Shown: positions 34,077 to 43,393 of the stretch, in pieces
How positions within the stretch are numbered: position 1 is the first letter of the stretch
Layout: each line of letters starts with the position of its first letter
DNA from: Streptomyces phaeolivaceus
GTDB lineage: Bacteria > Actinomycetota > Actinomycetes > Streptomycetales > Streptomycetaceae
DNA length: 64,000 nucleotides
Reading direction: 5' to 3'
NCBI RefSeq assembly: GCF_009184865.1
Contig: NZ_CP045096.1
Coordinates: 124,001-188,000, forward strand
Program-made: the position numbers and the translations under genes
Notes under the pieces: generated by a model
The model's input: the letters and a program-made list of their open reading frames with translations, nothing else
The model's database searches: none
Told to the model about the DNA's origin: nothing

Positions 34077-35106
34077 TCACCATCCTCGGGGTCGAACGCC
34101 CTGGTCAAAGCGAACCTGGCTATGCCGGTATAGCCCACGGCTATCGGCTCTCGGCCATCCCTCCTCGTCCTCCCGTCGCGGGGTGAGGTAGGTGCGCAGG
34201 AGTTCGTCCAGGGCCCGGCGTACGTCCGCCTCCCGGGCCACCGCCAGCAGGGCCGCGGCGAGGACCGAGGGCGGGTCGTCGGGGCCGGTGACCAGGCCCA
34301 CCCGTGGTCCGTGCGCGGGGCCCTCCAGGGGGACGACCCGCATGCCTTCCGGTACACCGAACATGTGCAGCCACGCGTGCGAGACGACGCTCGACCAGCG
34401 GCCTGCGGGCAGGTGGGCGTAGAGCCCGGCCACGCTGTCGGACTCGATCGCGGGCGTGGCGGTGGCCCCGTCGGCGGCGAAGCACTCGTCGATGATGCGG
34501 CGGTTGCGCATCCGCCGGCCGAGCAGGCAGAGCGGGAGCGCGGCGGCCTGGGCCCAGCGGGCGGTGGCCGCGTCGGCGAGGGGGCCGTCGACCGGGGTGA
34601 GCAGGACGTACCGCTCCTCGTACAGGGGCAGTCGGCGCAGGGCGGGGCCGAGGGTGTCGGCGTCGAGGTACGTCATCGCCGCGTCCAGTTCGAACTCGGC
34701 GAGCCCATGGGTGATCTCGGCCGAGGACAGCGACTCGATGCTCACCCGGGCCCTCGGGTGGCGTTCGCAGAAGGGGTTGGTGAGGAGGGAGGCGGTGGGC
34801 AGGGCGGTGGGGACCACGCCGAGGCGGAGCGTACCGGCCAGTCCGTCCCGCAGGGCCGACAACTCCTGGCGCAGTCCGTCCCGTTCGGCGAGGATGCGGT
34901 GCGCCCACGCGAGGACCACCTCGCCCTCCGGGGTGAGCCCCTCGTAGCGGTGGCCCCGGCGCTACGAGGGGCACACCCAGCTCGTGTTCGAGGCGGCGGA
35001 TCGCGGCGGACAGGGACGGCTGGGAGACGTGACAGGCCGCCGCCGCGCGGACGAAGTGCCGTTCGCGGGGCGGCGCGACCAGGTACTGCGGCTGGCGCAG
35101 CAGCAT
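34077..35106 (-). pseudogene. LysR-type regulator with 1-bp frameshift
   Basis: The helix-turn-helix part starts [20 protein letters not shown] and continues [20 protein letters not shown]. At about 34962 an extra base (GTAGCGCCGG where GTACGCCGG is expected) shifts the frame. The rest, from [20 protein letters not shown] through the effector domain ([38 protein letters not shown]), is in another frame and ends at 34077. LysR regulators are often encoded beside formate dehydrogenase, so both genes of one locus appear to be decaying together. A sequencing error at this base is possible. Confidence 0.82.
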
Positions 35107-35216
35107 ACGCGTCCTCCACGACGTCGACGGGGCGGCGTGAGGCCGGGCGGGGCGGTGCGAGGCCGGATTGAGCGGTGCAAGGCCGGACATCGCGGCTTCG
35201 GCCTGTGCCGCGCCGG

Positions 35217-36479
35217 TCAGAGCGTGAGCAGCTCCTCGTGGAAGCCGCCGAACTCCCTTTCCCTGTCGATGAGATGGATCTCCAGGATCCAGTGGCAGCG
35301 GCGCCCGGCCTTGTCGGTGCGGCGCATCGGGGTGTCGTTGGCGGGAGTGACGTACGACTCCACGTCGGCGCCGTCGATCCACTCGTGCGGGAACTCGCCG
35401 ACCAGGTGCCCGGCGTGCCAGCCGCCCAGTTCCCACCCGGCGTCCCGGGCGAGCCGGTCGACCTCGGCGTACAGCCGCGCGCCGGTGATGTCCGGGTCGG
35501 CGTCGAAGAAGCTCCGGCCGGCGGCGAAGATCCGTGGCAGGTCGTCGCGCAGCCGGTGCTTGACCGGGTCGTCGCCGAGGACGAAGGTCCGGCCGAAGTC
35601 GGCCTCGTACTCCTCGAAGATCGGGCCGAAGTCCGCGAACACGATGTCGTCCGCGCCGATCACCCGGTCCGGCGGGTTCTCCTTGTACGGCTTGAGCGTG
35701 TTCGGTCCGGAGCGCACGATCCGCTTGTGCCAGTGCCGGGTCGTGCCGAACATCTCGTTCGCCAGGTCACGCACCCGGTCACTGACCGCCCGTTCGCCCT
35801 CGCCCGGCGCCACCAGCCCGAGCTTCTCGATCTCCGCGAAGAGCCGCTCGGCCTTCGCCTGGGCGTCCAGCAGCCGTGCCGCGCGTGTGGGTTCGTCGTC
35901 CGCCATGGAGTGAAGGTAGTTACCTAGATCGCTTCCGGCAACGGGGTTTCCGGTGCCGGTGGGGTAGCCGCCGTCGACACGGATCGCGGTGATGCCGCTG
36001 ATGTGCCGGGCGCCGCAGCGGTCCTGTGGGAGGACGAGTTGGGGTCCGGCTCGGTCCAGCGGGGTGTCGTCGAGGGTGACCGCGAGCAGGACGGGCGCCC
36101 TCCCGAAGTCGGGGTCGGTCTCGGCCCAGGAGAGCAGGGCGTGGTGGCCGTCGGCGCCGGTGACCGCGATCAGGAAGCGCAGACGGTCCTTGCGGCGGCG
36201 GGGGTCGAAGCCGGGGCCGGCCGCCGAGAGCACGTCGTGCAGCAGGGGGCCGGTGAAGCGGTGGTGCCGGACGCCGCTGGTGGCGCACTCGAAGCTGGCC
36301 GCCGCCGTGTGCTGGGGCCAGGCGAGCAGATCGGGCACCGTCAGCCGGGACGGCCGGGCCAGATCACCGGCCAGGGCCAGTTCCGCCATCGGCACGGTGT
36401 CCGTACCGGCGGCTGCGAGGGACTGGCCGAGGGGTTGGCCGATGGGCTGGCTGGCGGGCTGACCGAGGGTCTCACTCAC
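35217..36479 (-). CDS. molybdopterin-oxidoreductase-like domain fused in frame to M24 peptidase
   Basis: One 420-aa open frame with two parts. Residues about 30-175 resemble the Mo-cofactor fold of sulfite-oxidase-type proteins ([49 protein letters not shown]). Residues about 192-420, from [20 protein letters not shown], resemble a small M24 metallopeptidase ([47 protein letters not shown]). The 15-codon junction (DLGNYLHS) has AT-ending codons unlike either side and looks like translated intergenic DNA, so it may be two genes joined by loss of a stop. Confidence 0.75.
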   Translation of the reverse strand: MSETLGQPASQPIGQPLGQSLAAAGTDTVPMAELALAGDLARPSRLTVPDLLAWPQHTAAASFECATSGVRHHRFTGPLLHDVLSAAGPGFDPRRRKDRLRFLIAVTGADGHHALLSWAETDPDFGRAPVLLAVTLDDTPLDRAGPQLVLPQDRCGARHISGITAIRVDGGYPTGTGNPVAGSDLGNYLHSMADDEPTRAARLLDAQAKAERLFAEIEKLGLVAPGEGERAVSDRVRDLANEMFGTTRHWHKRIVRSGPNTLKPYKENPPDRVIGADDIVFADFGPIFEEYEADFGRTFVLGDDPVKHRLRDDLPRIFAAGRSFFDADPDITGARLYAEVDRLARDAGWELGGWHAGHLVGEFPHEWIDGADVESYVTPANDTPMRRTDKAGRRCHWILEIHLIDREREFGGFHEELLTL

Positions 36480-36704
36480 GGGCTATCACCTCCCGGATGA
36501 CGGTACCCGGACGGGCGTCCCATGCAAACGCACATGCCATCCCCACAGATAACAGTCCCAGCTCATGCGAAGCTCCAGGCGACATTTCTCTCGCATCTGC
36601 GGCAGTATCATCGGCGCACGCACACCTGCCGCACCGGGGGTGCGAACGGTCCGCCAGGACCGCAGGCGACCGTGTCCGTCAGGACCAGAGGGAGTGGACC
36701 CGTG

Positions 36705-37532
36705 ATGACCCGAACCGCGCGCCGGACCCGTCGGCCGACGCGGATGGCCGCTCTGGGGGCCTCCGCACTGCTGGCCCTGAGCGCGTGCTCGTCGTCCGAC
36801 GACTCGTCCCCGGCGAAGTCGGACTCCTCCGCGTCCGCCTCGTCGTCGGACGCGCTGTCCGGCACGTTGACCGTGTTCGCCGCCGCGTCGCTGAAGGAGA
36901 GTTTCACGGCGCTGGGCAAGCAGTTCGAGAAGGAGCACTCCGGGACGAAGGTCACCTTCGGCTTCGGCGGCAGCGACTCGCTCGCCGCGAGCATCACCGG
37001 TGGCGCCCCGGCGGACGTGTTCGCCTCCGCCAGCCCCAAGACCATGGCGATCGTGACGGACGCCGGGGACGCCTCGGGCACGCCGGAAACCTTCGTCCGC
37101 AACCAGCTGGAGATCGCGACCCTGCCGGGCAACCCCGACAAGATCGCCTCCCTCAAGGACCTCACCAAGTCCGGTCTGAAGGTCGTGCTGTGCGACAAGG
37201 AGGTGCCGTGCGGCGCCGCCGCCCAGAAGGCCCTGGACGCCAGCAAGTTGAAGCTCACGCCCGTCTCCTACGAACAGGACGTCAAGGCGGCGCTCACGAA
37301 GGTCGAGCTGAAGGAGGCCGACGCCGCCGTGGTCTACAAGACCGATGTGCACGCGGCGGGTGAGAAGGTGGAGGGCGTGGAGTTCCCCGAGTCCGCCGAT
37401 GCCATCAACGACTACCCGATCGTCCAGCTCAAGGACGCGCAGAACGCCGACGCCGCCAAGGCGTTCATCGAGCTGGTGCGCTCCGCCGACGGCCAGCAGG
37501 TCCTGACCGAGGCCGGGTTCCTCAAGCCGTGA
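36705..37532 (+). CDS. modA: molybdate ABC transporter substrate-binding lipoprotein
   Basis: A 275-aa periplasmic-type binding protein for molybdate, anchored by a lipobox (LLALSAC, Cys near residue 25). It has LTVFAAASLKESFTALGKQF (binding site start), GFGGSDSLAASITGGAPADV and KEADAAVVYKTDVHAAG. The 5-prime 20 codons (RTARRTRRPTRM) are a basic signal segment. The ATG follows GAGGGAG; an in-frame GTG sits one codon upstream. First gene of modABC, coupled to modB by 4 bp. Preceding Ser/Asp-rich linker (about 28-50) is ordinary for streptomycete lipoproteins. Confidence 0.94.
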   Translation: MTRTARRTRRPTRMAALGASALLALSACSSSDDSSPAKSDSSASASSSDALSGTLTVFAAASLKESFTALGKQFEKEHSGTKVTFGFGGSDSLAASITGGAPADVFASASPKTMAIVTDAGDASGTPETFVRNQLEIATLPGNPDKIASLKDLTKSGLKVVLCDKEVPCGAAAQKALDASKLKLTPVSYEQDVKAALTKVELKEADAAVVYKTDVHAAGEKVEGVEFPESADAINDYPIVQLKDAQNADAAKAFIELVRSADGQQVLTEAGFLKP

Positions 37533-38395
37533 GCCCTACGACCGACAAGTCCGACGCCGCGGCCGACACCCTCCGGGGTGGGCCGCGGCGTCGGCGCGTG
37601 CGGACCGGCGACCGCGGCAGGGGCGCTCCCCTGCCGCTGCTGATTCCCGCGCTGCTCGGCCTGGCGTTCCTGATCGTGCCGCTGGTCGCGCTGCTCGTAC
37701 GGGCCCCCTGGCGCAGCCTGCCCGAGCTGCTCAGCAGCGCCGAGGTGTGGCAGGCGCTGCGGCTGTCCCTGGTCTGCGCCACCGCCGCCACCGCCGTGAG
37801 CCTGGTCATCGGCGTACCCCTGGCCTGGCTGCTGGCGCGTGTCGAGTTCCCCGGGCGCGGCCTCGTCCGGGCCCTGGTCACCCTGCCGCTCGTCCTCCCG
37901 CCGGTCGTCGGCGGAGTGGCACTGCTGATGGCGCTGGGCCGCAACGGCATCGTCGGCAAGTCGCTGGACGCCTGGTTCGGGATCACCCTCCCGTTCACCA
38001 CGGCCGGCGTCGTGGTCGCCGAGGCGTTCGTCGCCATGCCCTTCCTCGTCATCAGCGTCGAGGGCACCCTGCGTGCCGCCGACCCCCGCTTCGAGGAGGC
38101 CGCCGCCACACTCGGCGCCTCCCGCTTCACCGCGTTCCGCCGCGTCACGCTGCCGCTCATCGCGCCGGGCATCGCCGCCGGTGCCGTACTGGCCTGGGCG
38201 CGGGCGCTGGGCGAGTTCGGCGCGACGATCACCTTCGCCGGGAACTTCCCCGGCCGCACCCAGACCATGCCGCTGGCCGTCTACCTCGCCCTCCAGAGCG
38301 ACCCGGAGGCCGCCATCGCCCTCAGCCTGGTCCTGCTGGCCGTCTCCGTCGCGGTCCTCGCGGGCCTGCGCGACCGCTGGATGACCACCTCATGA
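37529..38395 (+). CDS. modB: molybdate ABC transporter permease
   Basis: A 288-aa inner-membrane permease with about six helices (PLLIPALLGLAFLIVPLVAL, LRLSLVCATAATAVSLVIGV and others). The EAA cytoplasmic loop is EEAAATLGASRFTAFRRVTL. GEFGATITFAGNFPGRTQTM is the classic ModB signature. Start GTG overlaps the modA stop and the end overlaps modC (ATGA), so the three are co-translated. Confidence 0.95.
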   Translation: MSPTTDKSDAAADTLRGGPRRRRVRTGDRGRGAPLPLLIPALLGLAFLIVPLVALLVRAPWRSLPELLSSAEVWQALRLSLVCATAATAVSLVIGVPLAWLLARVEFPGRGLVRALVTLPLVLPPVVGGVALLMALGRNGIVGKSLDAWFGITLPFTTAGVVVAEAFVAMPFLVISVEGTLRAADPRFEEAAATLGASRFTAFRRVTLPLIAPGIAAGAVLAWARALGEFGATITFAGNFPGRTQTMPLAVYLALQSDPEAAIALSLVLLAVSVAVLAGLRDRWMTTS

Positions 38396-39597
38396 CCGAG
38401 CCCCAGGACAGGGGGGCGACCGGGCGTGGGTCCCGCCACGATGCCGCCGACGCATCCGATGCCGCCGACGGATCCGGTGCCGCTGGCGGATCCGGTGCGG
38501 CTGGCGTGTTCGGTGCGGCTGGCGTGTTCGGTGCCTCCGGTGCCCCAGATGCCTCCGAGGAGGGTCTCGACGCGCGGCTGATCGTCGAGCGTGGCTCGTT
38601 CCGTCTCGATGTGGCGCTGAGCGTGGCGCCCGGTGAGGTCGTCGCCCTGCTCGGGCCGAACGGTGCCGGGAAGACCACCGCTCTGCGCGCCCTCGCCGGT
38701 CTGACGCCGCTCACCGGTGGCCGACTACGGCTGGACGGCACGGCGTTGGAGCGTACGCCGCCGGAGTCGCGCCCGGTCGGCGTCGTCTTCCAGGACTACC
38801 TGCTCTTCCCCCACCTGACCGCCCTGGACAACGTGGCGTTCGGGCCGCGCTGCCAGGGCGCGACGAAGGCGGAGGCGCGGGCGCGGGCCGCCGAGTGGCT
38901 CGACCGCCTGGGGCTCGCGGAGCACGCCGGGGCCAAGCCGCGCAGGCTCTCCGGAGGGCAGGCCCAGCGGGTCGCCCTGGCCCGAGCCCTCGCGACCCGG
39001 CCCCGGCTGCTGCTCCTGGACGAGCCCCTGGCCGCACTGGACGCCCGTACCCGACTGGAGGTCCGCTCCCAACTCCGGCGCCACCTCGCCGACTTCGAGG
39101 CCGTCGCCGTACTGGTCACGCACGACCCGCTGGACGCCATGGTGCTGGCGGACCGGCTGGTCGTGGTCGAGGACGGCCGGGTGGTCCAGGAAGGCGCACC
39201 GTCCGTCATCGCCCGCCACCCGCGTACGGACTACATCGCGCGGTTGGTCGGCCTGAACCTCTACCGGGGCGAGGCCGAGGGGCACACCGTACGGCTCGAC
39301 GGCGGCCCGGCCCTCACCACCACGGAGGTGCTGTCCGGCCCGGCCTTCGTGGCGTTCCCGCCCGGCGCGGTCACCCTCTACCGCGACCGTCCGACCGGGG
39401 CCAGCGCCCGCAACCTCTGGCGCTGCGAGGTCGTCGGTCTGGAGACCCACGGCGACCAGATCCGCGCCGACCTCGCCGGAGAGCTGCCGCTCGCCGCCGA
39501 TCTGACCACGGTCGCCGCCGCCGAACTCGGGCTGCATCCGGGCGCGGAGGTCTGGGCGACGGTCAAGGCGACGCAGACGCACGCGTATCCCGTCTGA
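38392..39597 (+). CDS. modC: molybdate ABC transporter ATPase
   Basis: A 401-aa ATPase powering molybdate import. Walker A GPNGAGKTT, Q-loop VGVVFQDYLLFPHLTALDNV, signature RRLSGGQAQRVALARAL, Walker B LLLLDEPLAALD, H-loop VTHD; the C-terminal 60 residues are a TOBE-type domain (LWRCEVVGLETHGDQIRADL). The first 60 residues are an unusual Gly/Ala-rich tract made of repeats (SGAAGVFGAAGVFG) not needed for the fold; the conserved domain begins near residue 61, and no better downstream start was seen. Confidence 0.93.
   Translation: MTEPQDRGATGRGSRHDAADASDAADGSGAAGGSGAAGVFGAAGVFGASGAPDASEEGLDARLIVERGSFRLDVALSVAPGEVVALLGPNGAGKTTALRALAGLTPLTGGRLRLDGTALERTPPESRPVGVVFQDYLLFPHLTALDNVAFGPRCQGATKAEARARAAEWLDRLGLAEHAGAKPRRLSGGQAQRVALARALATRPRLLLLDEPLAALDARTRLEVRSQLRRHLADFEAVAVLVTHDPLDAMVLADRLVVVEDGRVVQEGAPSVIARHPRTDYIARLVGLNLYRGEAEGHTVRLDGGPALTTTEVLSGPAFVAFPPGAVTLYRDRPTGASARNLWRCEVVGLETHGDQIRADLAGELPLAADLTTVAAAELGLHPGAEVWATVKATQTHAYPV
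38470..38541. repeat. four tandem 18-bp repeats in modC leader
   Basis: The unit GGATCCGGTGCGGCTGGC recurs four times with drift and encodes GSGAAG/VFGAAG repeats in the N-terminal extension of ModC. The period is a multiple of three, so copy-number change keeps the frame. Confidence 0.8.
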
Positions 39598-39814
39598 GGT
39601 CTGAGGACCGGGGGAGGGAGTGAAGATCTGAGGGAGCGAGAACTACTTGGGGGTGAGGATCTGCGGAGGCGAGGAGGCGTACGGGGAGACGTCGACCCGG
39701 TCCATGTCTGTTGGCGGAAGATTCGCGCCCGGCCGGGCTACGGTGATCGACGCAGAAGACAGAACGCGACAGAACCGACATATCCCCTCTCCCCCTCCTC
39801 CGTAAGGCGTTCGC

Positions 39815-40234
39815 ATGAGCCTGAGCATCCGCAACCAGATTCCCGGCACCGTCACCGCCGTTACCCCTGGCGAGGCCATGGCCACGGTCAAGGTCCGTCT
39901 CGACGGTGGGCAGGACATCACCTCGGCGATCACCCTGGACGCCGTCCAGGAACTCGGCCTCGTCGCGGGCTCCGCCGTGCGTGCCCTGGTCAAGTCCACG
40001 GAGGTCTCCCTCGCCACCGGCGCGGTGGACGGCCTGTCCATCCGCAACCGGCTGCCCGGTACGGTGAGCGGCATCGCGACCGGCGCCGCGATGGCCTCCG
40101 TCAAGGTCACCGTGCAGGGCGGTGAACTGACCGCCGCCATCACCCAGGACGCCGTCAGCGACCTCGGCCTGACGCTGGGCTCCCCCGTCACCGCGCTGAT
40201 CAAGTCGACCGAGGTAGCGCTCGCCACCGTGTGA
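39815..40234 (+). CDS. di-Mop molbindin-like protein
   Basis: A 139-aa cytoplasmic protein with two Mop (molybdate/tungstate-binding, TOBE-like) domains: SIRNQIPGTVTAVTPGEAMA at residues 4-23 and SIRNRLPGTVSGIATGAAMA at about 74-93, each ending in ALVKSTEVSLAT or ALIKSTEVALAT. Such molbindins store molybdate. It lies 217 bp after modC, with its own likely promoter in that gap; no other feature was seen in the gap. Confidence 0.93.
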   Translation: MSLSIRNQIPGTVTAVTPGEAMATVKVRLDGGQDITSAITLDAVQELGLVAGSAVRALVKSTEVSLATGAVDGLSIRNRLPGTVSGIATGAAMASVKVTVQGGELTAAITQDAVSDLGLTLGSPVTALIKSTEVALATV

Positions 40235-40296
40235 CGGTCCGAGGAGGGGGCGACGCCAGGGCGCGTGCGGCGGCGGGCGAGGTTACCTTCGGCGGT

Positions 40297-41502
40297 ATGG
40301 ACGGTGATCTTGGACGTTGGCGCCGATGCCTGCTCGGCGGGGCGGTGTTCGCGGTCTGCATGGCGGGCACGACGCTGCCGACCCCCCTCTACGGCCTGTA
40401 CCAGGAGAAGTTCGGCTTCTCCGAGCTGACGGTCACCGTCGTCTACGCCGTCTACGCCTTCGGGGTCATCGGCGTCCTGCTGCTGGCGGGCAACGCCTCG
40501 GACACCGTGGGCAGGCGACCGGTGCTGCTGTGGGGCCTGGGGTTCGCGGCGGCGAGTGCCGTCTGTTTCCTGTGCGCCACCGCGCTGGGCTGGCTGTATG
40601 TGGGGCGGCTGATGTCCGGGCTGTCCGCGGGACTGTTCACCGGGGCGGCCACGGCGTACGTCATGGAGCTGGCACCGCCGGGCGGCGCCTCACGGGCCAC
40701 GTTCGTGGCGACGGCGGCGAACATGGGCGGGCTCGGCTGCGGCCCGCTGCTCGCCGGGGTGCTGGCGCAGTACGCCGACTGGCCGCTGTATCTGCCGTTC
40801 GCCGTGCATCTCGCCCTGGTGGTCTGCTCGGCCGCCGTCCTGCTGCGACTTCCGGAAACCGTGCGGGAGCGCCGGCCGCTGAGCGCGGTACGACCACAAC
40901 GGCCCAGCCCGCCCCCGCGGGTACGGGTGGTCTTCGGCCCGGCCGCCGCCGCTTCCTTCGTGGGGTTCGCCCTGTTCGGCGTGTTCACCTCGGTCAGCCC
41001 GGCCTTCCTCGCCCAGTCCCTGGACGTGACCAACCACGCGGTGAGCGGGCTGATCGTGGCGCTGGCCTTCTTCGCCTCGACCGCCGGGCAGCTGGCCGCC
41101 GGCCGCGTCGGGATGAGCCGGTCGCTGCCGCTGGGCTGCGCCGGGCTCCTGGCCGGGTTGGCGCTGCTCGCCGGCGCACTGCGCTGGGAACTGCTGCCGC
41201 TGGTGGTACTGAGCGCCGTCGTCGGCGGGGTCGGGCAGGGGCTGGCGTTTCGCGGAGCGCTGTCGGCGGTGGCCGCGGCGTCCGACGCGGACCGGCGCGC
41301 GGCCGTGATCTCGGCCCTGTTCGTGGTCGCCTACACGGGCATCTCGGTACCGGTCATCGGCGTGGGCCTCCTCGCGGAACCGATCGGCCTGGAGGGCGCC
41401 GGGCTGGTCTTCATCGCGTGCATGACCCTTCTGGTGTCGGTCGCGGGCATCTATCTGCTGCGGCGGCCGGTACCGGCGCCGGAGACCGAGAGGGCCCACT
41501 GA
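40297..41502 (+). CDS. MFS transporter
   Basis: A 401-aa major facilitator with about twelve helices. The loop-2 signature is NASDTVGRRPVLLWGLG and the helix-4 region is YVGRLMSGLSAGLFTGAATA. Substrate cannot be told. The ATG at 40297 places the first helix (LLGGAVFAVCMAGTTLPTPL) properly; a GTG at 40231 that overlaps the molbindin stop would add 22 polar residues but offers translational coupling. Confidence 0.86.
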   Translation: MDGDLGRWRRCLLGGAVFAVCMAGTTLPTPLYGLYQEKFGFSELTVTVVYAVYAFGVIGVLLLAGNASDTVGRRPVLLWGLGFAAASAVCFLCATALGWLYVGRLMSGLSAGLFTGAATAYVMELAPPGGASRATFVATAANMGGLGCGPLLAGVLAQYADWPLYLPFAVHLALVVCSAAVLLRLPETVRERRPLSAVRPQRPSPPPRVRVVFGPAAAASFVGFALFGVFTSVSPAFLAQSLDVTNHAVSGLIVALAFFASTAGQLAAGRVGMSRSLPLGCAGLLAGLALLAGALRWELLPLVVLSAVVGGVGQGLAFRGALSAVAAASDADRRAAVISALFVVAYTGISVPVIGVGLLAEPIGLEGAGLVFIACMTLLVSVAGIYLLRRPVPAPETERAH

Positions 41503-41602
41503 CCGCGCGCGCCGACCGCGACCGAGGGGGCGTCCCGCCGGGGACGTTTCGCCGGGGACGTTCCGCTGGGGCATGCGTGGCACCGCATGGCATCGAGTGG
41601 CA

Positions 41603-41805
41603 CCCCGTGGTGCAGGTTGGCGCCATAGCGGCGCCAACCGGAGCCAAACAGCACCCCCGAGGCCGCACACCCCCGCCTGGCACCACAGTCGCACCGCCAA
41701 GCGCCACGATATTCATGCAGGTCAGAGCACCCTCGACGGATTCCGATCCAAAAACATACCGTTACCACTTGCGCGTGACGCCACCTTGGCGCCATGATGG
41801 CGTCA
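41603..41805. promoter_or_regulatory. operator-rich promoter region with TGGCGCC palindromes
   Basis: In the 302-bp gap before the RHH gene, TGGC(A/G)CC-like motifs are repeated many times. There is a perfect inverted repeat GTTGGCGCC-5 nt-GGCGCCAAC at 41616-41638. Another, TGACGCCA-14 nt-TGGCGTCA at 41776-41805, encloses the 8-bp palindrome TGGCGCCA (41787-41794) and its right arm reaches the start codon. The intervening DNA is relatively AT-rich (around 41705-41770), as for a promoter. Autoregulation by the RHH protein is the simplest reading. Confidence 0.65.
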
Positions 41806-42326
41806 TGGACCTCACCCCGTATGTCGACACCCTCCGCCGCGAACTCGCGGTGGCCGCCGAAGCCGGTGGCGAGGAAGCACGCGAGCTGGCGGAGCGGCTC
41901 ACCGCTCCGCTGGAGTCGGCGACCCGGCTGACCATGCTCAATGTGCTCTCCGCCGCGATGGACGAGATCACCCGTGAACTCGCCCCCGGCTCGGTCGATG
42001 TACGACTGCGCGGGTTGGACCCCGACTTCGTGGTGGCACTGCCACCCATGCACGGCACCGCCCCCTCGGAGCCGGTCGCCGTGCCCGTCGAACCGCTCGC
42101 TGCCCCGGCTCCGGCCGACGGCGACGAGGGGGGCACCGCCCGCGTCAATCTGCGGCTGCCGGCCCACCTCAAGGCCCGCGCGGAAGAGGCCGCGAACCGC
42201 GAGGGGCTGTCGGTCAACGCGTGGCTCGTGCGCACCGTGTCCGCCGCGGTCGACCACGGCACCCGGCCGCGTCCGGCGGAGAGAGCCCAGACCGTCGGAC
42301 AAAGCTTCACGGGGTGGGTGCGCTAG
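41805..42326 (+). CDS. ribbon-helix-helix (HicB/Arc-like) regulator
   Basis: A 173-aa protein. The N-terminal half is helical (MDLTPYVDTLRRELAVAAEA, SATRLTMLNVLSAAMDEITR). The C-terminal RHH motif is TARVNLRLPAHLKARAEEAA followed by GLSVNAWLVRTVSAAVD. It is usually annotated as a HicB-family antitoxin, but no HicA toxin is adjacent; the neighbours are DUF4097 and an ABC exporter. It probably binds the palindromes that surround its own start. Confidence 0.82.
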   Translation: MDLTPYVDTLRRELAVAAEAGGEEARELAERLTAPLESATRLTMLNVLSAAMDEITRELAPGSVDVRLRGLDPDFVVALPPMHGTAPSEPVAVPVEPLAAPAPADGDEGGTARVNLRLPAHLKARAEEAANREGLSVNAWLVRTVSAAVDHGTRPRPAERAQTVGQSFTGWVR

Positions 42327-42435
42327 CAGTCCGCACCCACCACCAGTTCGCCCCCAGCACTTCATCCGCAGCGCTTCATCCACACCACGTCCCACCAGCG
42401 GGGACGCCCCAAGGACTCATGAGGACGGGACAGCC

Positions 42436-43278
42436 ATGCCTTCTTACGACACTCCCGAACCGATCTCCGTCACCGCTCACGTGTACGCCGGGTCCATCCG
42501 GTTCAGCGCGATCGACCGCCACGACACCGTCGTCGATGTGCGGCCCCGCGACACGGAGAAGGACCAGGACGTACGCACGGCGGACCAGACCGAGGTCTCG
42601 TACGCGAGCGGTGTACTGACCGTCACCACCCCCAAGGCCAATCTCCTCGGACGCGGCGGCACCGTCGACGTGACGGTGGAGTTGCCCACGGGCTCGCACA
42701 TCGACATCACCGGCGCCGGGGTGAGGGTGCTCGGCGAAGGGCGACTCGGCGAGGTCCGGGTGAACACCTCGGCCGGCGACGTCCGCCTCGCCACCACCGG
42801 CCCGCTGCAGTTGAAGGCGTCGCACGGCCAGAGCACGGTCGACCGGGTCGAGGGCCCGGCCGAGATCACCAGCAGCACCGGCAATGTGCGCGTCGGCCTC
42901 GTCGACGGCCCCGCCGTCCTGAAGAACTCGCACGGTACGACGACCGTCGGCGCCGTGACCGGCGAGCTGCGGGTGAATGGCGCCAACGGTGCCATCGACA
43001 TCGCACGCGCCGAGGCGTCGGTCACCGGCACCACCACCAACGGCCCCCTCCGCGTCGCCGAAGTCGCCCGTGGCACCGTCCAGTTGGAGACCTCCAACGG
43101 CTCCATCGAGGTCGGGATCCGCGAGGGCACCGCCGCCTGGCTCGACGTCAGCTCCAACCGCGGGCAGGTACGCAACATGGTTGCCGCGTCCGAGGCCCCG
43201 GAGCAGTCCGAGGACACCGTCAAGGTCCGCGCCCGGACCAACTGGGGCAACATCGACGTCCTCCGCGCCACGGTCTGA
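42436..43278 (+). CDS. DUF4097-family beta-helix protein
   Basis: A 280-aa protein of repeated short beta strands typical of DUF4097 (LiaG-like) folds: TVDVTVELPTGSHIDITGAG, AGDVRLATTGPLQLKASHGQ, STGNVRVGLVDGPAVLKNSH and TSNGSIEVGI. No signal peptide or membrane segment. It lies between the RHH regulator and the ABC exporter on the same strand (gaps 109 and 115 bp). A role in envelope-stress or exporter regulation is possible but not shown. Confidence 0.85.
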   Translation: MPSYDTPEPISVTAHVYAGSIRFSAIDRHDTVVDVRPRDTEKDQDVRTADQTEVSYASGVLTVTTPKANLLGRGGTVDVTVELPTGSHIDITGAGVRVLGEGRLGEVRVNTSAGDVRLATTGPLQLKASHGQSTVDRVEGPAEITSSTGNVRVGLVDGPAVLKNSHGTTTVGAVTGELRVNGANGAIDIARAEASVTGTTTNGPLRVAEVARGTVQLETSNGSIEVGIREGTAAWLDVSSNRGQVRNMVAASEAPEQSEDTVKVRARTNWGNIDVLRATV

Positions 43279-43393
43279 GCGCACCCTCACCCCGCCGCGC
43301 CGACCTCATCTTTCCTGCGCCCCCATACACAAACGCTTCCGCTCCCTCACCACCGACACCTTCAGCCTTCAGCCTTCGAAACGGGAGGGCGCC

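Noticed and set aside
41805..42326. HicAB toxin-antitoxin system
   Set aside because: Only a HicB-like RHH protein is present. No HicA-sized ORF lies beside it, and neighbours are DUF4097 and an exporter.
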